From Wyeomyia smithii (taxonomy: Eukaryota > Arthropoda > Insecta > Diptera > Culicidae): a DNA stretch of 64,000 nucleotides. This document shows positions 59,001 to 64,000 of the stretch, piece by piece (within the stretch, counting starts at the first letter, position 1; the number at the start of each line of letters is the position of its first letter). Under the pieces are notes generated by a model. The model saw only the letters and a program-made list of their open reading frames with translations. It made no database searches and was not told the DNA's origin. The stretch is taken from assembly GCF_029784165.1 (NCBI RefSeq), contig NC_073695.1:14197286-14261285 (forward strand), given 5' to 3'. The position numbers and the translations under genes were made by a program.

Positions 59001-60577
59001 ACTCCAAGATGTTTAGTCTCAGTGGAAAGCTGCAGTGTAGTCTCGCCCAGCTTCAGGCTCTTTAAGTTGTACCTTCTTTTCCGAGTGAAGGGAATAATGG
59101 TTGTTTTAGAGGGGTTAATGGTCAGCCCCTCTTGTCTACACCATTCTAAAGTATAGTTCAGAGCTAACTGCATTCTCTCCGATACTGTACTGTCGAATTT
59201 TCCCCTCACACGAATCACAGCATCATCGGCGAATCCGACCACATCGAAACCTAGCTGAGTTAGGTTTTTAAGTAGCTGGTCTACAACCAATGACCACAGC
59301 AAAGGGGATAGAACTCCACCCTGCGGGCATCCCTTAGTTGTGTTCCTTGTGAGGGTAATATTATCCAGTACTGCAGTTATCTCACGATTACTTAACATTG
59401 TTTGGATAATTTTGAGGTATATGTATCAAATCCATGACATCTCATCGCGTTCAGCATTGAGTGATGGGATACATTATCAAAAGCTCCCTCTATGTCTAAG
59501 AAGGCAGCTAGTGCGATTTCTTTTGCATTTATAGATTTCGCTATTTTTGTCGTCAGCATATGTATTGCATCCACTGTTGACAGGTTGCTACGATATTCAA
59601 ACTGATAGTTACTAAGCGAAGAGGTTTCTAGGTACGTTGATTTGACGTGGTAGTCAATTAGTTTTTCCATTATCTTGCATAACGGAAAATTCATAATTCA
59701 TTATCAGCATAATTGAGGTTAGACTAGTTGGTCTAAAGTCTTTTGAAAGTGTTTTGTCGCGCTTGCCAGCCTTTGGTATGAAAATCACTCTCGTTTTTCT
59801 CCAATAAGTGGGTATGTAATCAAGTGTTAGACCAGTCCCGGGGACTTATAGGGCAAATAAGTTGATTGCCCAACCAACTTTCGATTCAGTGAAGATATCG
59901 CAACCTATGTAATGCGCATTTGTCCTAGCGATAGTCGAACCAGCACATGGCGCTTTTGAGTCCTGCGTTGGTTCTTCTAGAATAGATCGTGATCCTGGGA
60001 AATGTTTCAAGAGAATCAGCAGTAAAAGTACCGTCGTCCTTCTTTATACTGCCCAAGCCATTCGTGGGATCTTTGGACAGGACTTTATGTACTCTTGCAG
60101 CTGCAGGGGTGCTTTCAATCTGCTCACACATTAATCTCCGTTCCCTCCTGGGTGATTTTCTGATATCTTTATTGTATTGCGTAAGGGACTCTCTATAAGC
60201 ATCCCAATTTGAGGTTAACTTGGCTCTGTTAAACAACCTTCTAGTTACCTTCCTCAGTTTTTCTAGATTTCTGTTCCACCAAGGCGCGTCTTCGTTAGAT
60301 ACGCGCGTCTTGGTTGGACAGCTTTGGTTGTAAAGGGCTATGATTTGCTCCCAGTTGGTTTTTTCAGGGTTTCCATAAACTTCCGTTACTAAGTCCCCTG
60401 CGTTATAGTCGAACAAAATTTGCTTGTGATCTGATAGAGGAATCTCATCAGACACATGCCAGTTGACGATTTTTTCCGATAGTTTAGCACTCGATAAAGT
60501 TAGGTCGAGTACTTCTTGTCGAATCGCATTTATCGCAAAAAGTTGGATTCTTACCTCGATTGCATATATTAACATTG

Positions 60578-63500
60578 TTTTTTTTTTAGTATGTAGTCAT
60601 GTTTATTAATTTATTATTTACAAATACATTTCAAGTGTAGCCCTTAGATCATTTGTATTATGCTCCAACGTTTCGATTGGTGTGTGACAGTGTAGACACT
60701 GTTCGCTATCCACACGGTGCATCAAGCGACGGTGTTCTGTTTTACCGTTTACAAACATAAATAGTGTAGTTTTTTGTTGCGATGTTAAACAACGGTTTTG
60801 CAAAATGTTGGACCAAATTAGGCGCCAGTTTGTTGTTAAGTCCTCCCGTTCCACTTTCGGTTTTTCAGTTCCCCCTACAAAGTGTCGGTGTATACCGTCA
60901 GTGGACAAATTTCGCAGGACTATCGGCGGAAGCAAAGCGATATGTTGCCGTATTTGTTTCAGACACGGACAGTTCAACGGTAGTTGTAGTCGCGGGGTGC
61001 CTTCAATGAACGCTTTATAAAAAGGCATGTATTCAAGCTCGCGGAGGTGTCGATTAATCAGCAGCGCTTTACATTTAAACGCTGGCAGATGCAGTTTAAG
61101 CCCCCCTTCTTTATGGTCACGTGACAGCTGTGTTATTGGGACACGCGCGGGAAGGCCTCTCCAGAGAAAATTTCCCATCGCTGAGGTCAGTTTCGCAACA
61201 TGCATATTTGTCGGTGGTAAGATAGATGAGATGTACCAAATCTTTGAAGTAGCAAATGTGTTAAGGAATGCAACCTTTTGCAGCAGTGTTAGCGACCTTA
61301 TCGCATGTGAAAATAGCGTTCTAGAAAATTGTACTACTAATTCGTCCCAGTTTAGTTTAATCATTGTACGAATTGCATTAGCGAAGATTACTCCAAGTAT
61401 TTTTACCGTCTCTTCAGTCTGTAGCCACTCTACGTTGATTAGTGCCCCAGTAGTGTCCCCCACGTCAATGGAGGTGGTTTTTTCCATGTTCAGTCTCGCT
61501 CCTGAGACGACGGAAAACCGACCAAAGAGATTATAGGCGGCTTGTATTTTTTCGGCAGACGAGACAATCATACTAATGTCGTACACGTAAGCAACGATGA
61601 CGTCATTCTCACCAACTCGCTCCAGCTGATTTAACAGTGGCAAGAGGTAAATAGCAAATTGTAGTGAACTCAACGGGTTCCCTTGTGCGATCGAACGTTG
61701 GATTGAAACCGGAGTCGATATGTGACCGTTGATAATCAGCCGAGCAGATGAGAGTTCTGCGAAACGGGCGAATAAACCTACCATCCTCGTATTGAAACCG
61801 AGTGCGCACATGTTGTCGAAAAGAAAACGTCGGTTGACCCGATCAAACGCGTGGTCCAGGTCGAAAGATATGAGCTTACCTCTCTGTTTGTGTGCTATCC
61901 TTTGAGCAATGCGATCCTAAATTGAGAGCGTGGCTTCGTAAATGTTGTGCTCTGCATTGGCGCATTTTTGTACTTTGCCTAGTACCTTATGCGTCTGAAC
62001 GATTGCTATTAGTCTTTCCATGAGTATGCGGCATAGCAGTTTGTAGTCGAAATTAGGGATGGGAAATATCGACTAAAAAGGCTATCGATAATTATCGATA
62101 AATTCCCTAATGCCATCGATAACTATCGATAATTATCGATAGTTTGACAACTAGAACCTGATGAAGAAAAACAACAAAATGTTGCTCTTGTTGTGGACAG
62201 GAACAATATTTAAAAGTTTATTCGCGCACATAATTCGCACTTAGGCGAAATCTTGTCGTTGTCCGTATAAGGAAGAGTGAGCGAAAATGAGTATCCCTCA
62301 ATTTTCTAACAATTTTAAAGAGGATTTCATGTGAAAGCAAACAATCATCGAATTCTCTTTAGACAAAGTCTAGGTCAATATATTTTTTCAGTTCTGGCAT
62401 CATTGTGGAGTATAAATGCCAATGCGAGGAAAATATCAATAACTATCGATAACGCGGAAAGCTCAACGATTCTATCGATAGCCGGCAACTATCGATACTA
62501 TCGATAATTATCGATTGGTTTCCCACCCCTAGTCGAAATTCAGAAGCGAGATCGGCCTGTACGAGCGTACGGTACTCTCACTCCCCTTCTTTTTCACCAA
62601 CACAATTATTGCGTCTACGAACTCGGCTGGGAAGTGCGACTCGAGTGCTTCGTTCATGACCAAGTTTAACTCTCTGTGGATGACATCGAAGGTGCTCATG
62701 TAGAATTCTCTGGGCAAACCGTCGCTACCCGGAGATTTTCTTGGTGCGCTCGTTTTTATTGCCGAAAAAATTTCAGCTGTTGTAATCTCCCTCATGCATG
62801 CATTATTACCATCGTCAGCCACTGGTATCACCCTTCTGCAGACAAAATCGTCCTCCCGCTCTGCTCCGATTCTCTCATCTGCATAGAGTTGTGAATAATA
62901 TTGTAGCAACTGATGCTCGATGTCTTGTGCGTTATCGGTAGTTTCACCTCTTTCGTTTTGTAATCGTGTGATGATTGTTCGTTTCCTTTTTCTTTCTCCG
63001 AGTTGAAAGGTGAGGAGCGGTTCACCGGCTACGTAGGATTCGTTGCTGCGTACAAACATCTGCATGAACTGTCGTTCCTGCATTAGGAGTTCACCCTTTA
63101 GTCGGTTGATGGTTGTTAACAAGCTTGGGTCGCGGTAATATCTGTCGTAAGCTCTTCGTAGCTGTTCATATCGCCATTGGTATTCGCGGTGAAAATCATT
63201 GTAGGCCAGAGTAGATTTCCGGCGGAAAAAAAAGTTTGATTTTCGGTTTTGCATACCGTAACCACCATAACATCCAACAAGTGTAGTGTCGGCGTTGGCG
63301 AGTCCAGTATTGCCATTTAATCCTGAACTCATCGACATTTTCCGGAGTCAGCAGGTGCGAGCGGAGAGACCAGAAGCCTCGGCCACTCTCTCTGCCGAGA
63401 TTTGGGAGACACAGACGTATGCAGCTGGTGAGTTAGTTCCCGGCTAACGTAGATGCGGTCTAGTCGTGACATCGAGTTGTGAGTTATGAACGTATACCCA

Positions 63501-63973
63501 CCAGATTGTGGGCGAAGTTTAGCCCATACATCTTGGAGACAGAGCTGTCGGACGGTTGTATGGAGAGCCGGACTGTTGTTTGTACCCGTTGCGTCACACT
63601 GTCGTATAACACAGTTGAAATCGCCTGCAAGTATTACGTTCTCTGTACGATGTCGTAGATAGTACGCGCTTGCGTTCTTGGCGGTAAGTAGTTCCTGAGG
63701 GTGCATAAATGTTGCACAGTATCGTGTTCGCAATTCGCAGTGCGATTGATTGCCCATCGATACTTTTTTCAACATGGGAGAATCGTATGTGTTCCTTCAG
63801 TGCGATCGCTGTCCCCCTTCTAGCATTGTCTACATTGCAAATAACGTTGAAACCGGGCAAGTGCAGTTGCTCGTTTTCTACCTCCTGCATCATAACAATA
63901 TCAAGTTCTAGTGAGTGTACGAATGTCCGTAGAGCGTTTAGTTTTGTAGCGTTAGTGATCGTGTTGATGTTTA
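60578..63973 (-). mobile_element. L1-like LINE (endonuclease and RT), truncated by window end, inactive
   Basis: Minus strand: endonuclease (63893-63329; MMQEVENEQL, NIYAPSGT, GDFNCVIRQ at about 63625, SRLDRIYVS), then RT (63338-60618; SYRPISLLNFD, FDLDHAFDRV, QGNPLS and a YVYD in place of the catalytic YADD) and a Cys-rich CLHCHTP tail. The 3' end is a run of 10-11 A at about 60578-60588 next to LOA-like LINE sequence, so it inserted there. A TAG at about 61919, the damaged YADD and a MITE insertion show it is dead. L1-group (L1/Tx1/Outcast) is inferred from the RT. Confidence 0.83.
62054..62531. mobile_element. hAT-like MITE, 478 bp, exact 8-bp target duplication, TATCGATA arrays
   Basis: GTCGAAAT flanks both ends (62046-62053, 62532-62539). 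Termini are TAGGGATGGGAAA and TAGGGGTGGGAAA. Palindromic TATCGATA / ATCGATAATTATCGAT motifs cluster at both ends (62087-62145; 62427-62518). It interrupts the RT frame of the L1-like LINE between NFD and YK. Confidence 0.87.
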
Positions 63974-64000
63974 AGGGCTATTCCCACTGCTTCCGTTCCG
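63974..64000. mobile_element. Left end of a second Harbinger-type MITE
   Basis: AGGGCTATTCCCACTGC and following bases match the terminus of the element at 6196 and are preceded by TTA. The copy is cut by the window end and sits in the endonuclease region of the L1-like LINE. Confidence 0.75.

Larger units (their letters stand above)
53100..60577 (-). mobile_element. LOA/Lian-like LINE (EN end, RT, RNase H, Cys-His tail), split and inactive
   Basis: Minus strand, 5' to 3': end of an apurinic endonuclease domain and linker (60575-59925; IRQEVLDLTLSS, NWHVSDEIPLSDH), RT (59694-58472; FLDIEGAFDNV, GCPQGGVLSPLLW at about 59332, catalytic FADD at about 59233), RNase H (58417-57990; acidic residues in QAEIFAI, FSDSQAA, GNEKAD) and, after a 4.15-kb insertion, a Cys-His tail (53835-53401; CRLCG...EHLLCHC). 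RT followed by RNase H and the GCPQGGVLSPLLW motif fit the LOA clade that includes Lian of Aedes; clade is inferred. At least two in-frame stops (58895-58897, near 58470) and frameshifts. Its 5' half is separated by an L1-like insertion. Confidence 0.83.

Overview
The window looks like a piece of a culicine mosquito chromosome. It is AT-rich with scattered gene exons bounded by good GT-AG splice sites and AATAAA signals, long introns, and a dense load of dipteran transposable elements: LOA/Lian-like and L1-like LINEs, copia, Penelope-like, Tc1/mariner, hAT-like and Harbinger-like elements. The mosquito assignment is an inference from protein families and repeat style; the species cannot be read from the sequence alone.

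Layout of host genes. At 72-1335 (+) there is an intact three-exon arylalkylamine N-acetyltransferase-like gene. It looks broken in a plain ORF view only because a 71-bp intron (579-649) shifts the frame. At 17001-20363 (-) one uninterrupted 1120-codon frame encodes an Hsp70-like ATPase domain (about residues 1-520) joined to what looks like a full-length DENND6 protein (about 525-1120). This is the most unusual object in the window. From 27286 to 43393 (+) four phase-compatible exons (27286-27387, 32936-33085, 42877-42987, 43299-43393) belong to an RGK-family GTPase gene (Rad/Gem/Rem type). The last exon carries the P-loop, and the rest of the G domain is not visible here, so the gene probably runs past the window. 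A single-exon SKP1-like gene (28396-28884, -) with its own TATA box lies antisense inside the first recognised intron of the RGK gene.

Repeat landscape. 4.3-7.0 kb: a composite dispersed repeat (a second copy at 54-58 kb) carrying a Harbinger-type MITE. 7.4-9.2 kb: a Penelope-like RT plus GIY-YIG endonuclease flanked on both sides by copia pieces in the same orientation. 21.6-24.4 kb: a dead mariner transposase split by a 2-kb element with very long terminal inverted repeats. 29.2-32.5 kb: an 84-bp-arm hairpin followed by a modular element made of three kinds of tandem unit; a mirror-image copy lies at 47.7-49.0 kb. 36.3-37.2 and 54.8-56.0 kb: two members of a TA-flanked family with GGGGTGA-type subterminal repeats. 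45.8-51.4 kb: a 5.6-kb hAT-like element with an exact 8-bp target duplication and palindromic subterminal arrays. 53.1-60.6 kb: a LOA-like LINE split by a 4.15-kb TA-flanked element, which itself holds several nested elements. 60.6 kb to the window end: an L1-like LINE inserted in the LOA-like element, cut by a 478-bp hAT-like MITE with an exact 8-bp duplication and, at the window edge, by a second copy of the Harbinger-type MITE.

The host genes show no operon-like cooperation. The RGK gene is the structural backbone from 27 kb onward, and most repeats from there on probably sit in its introns.
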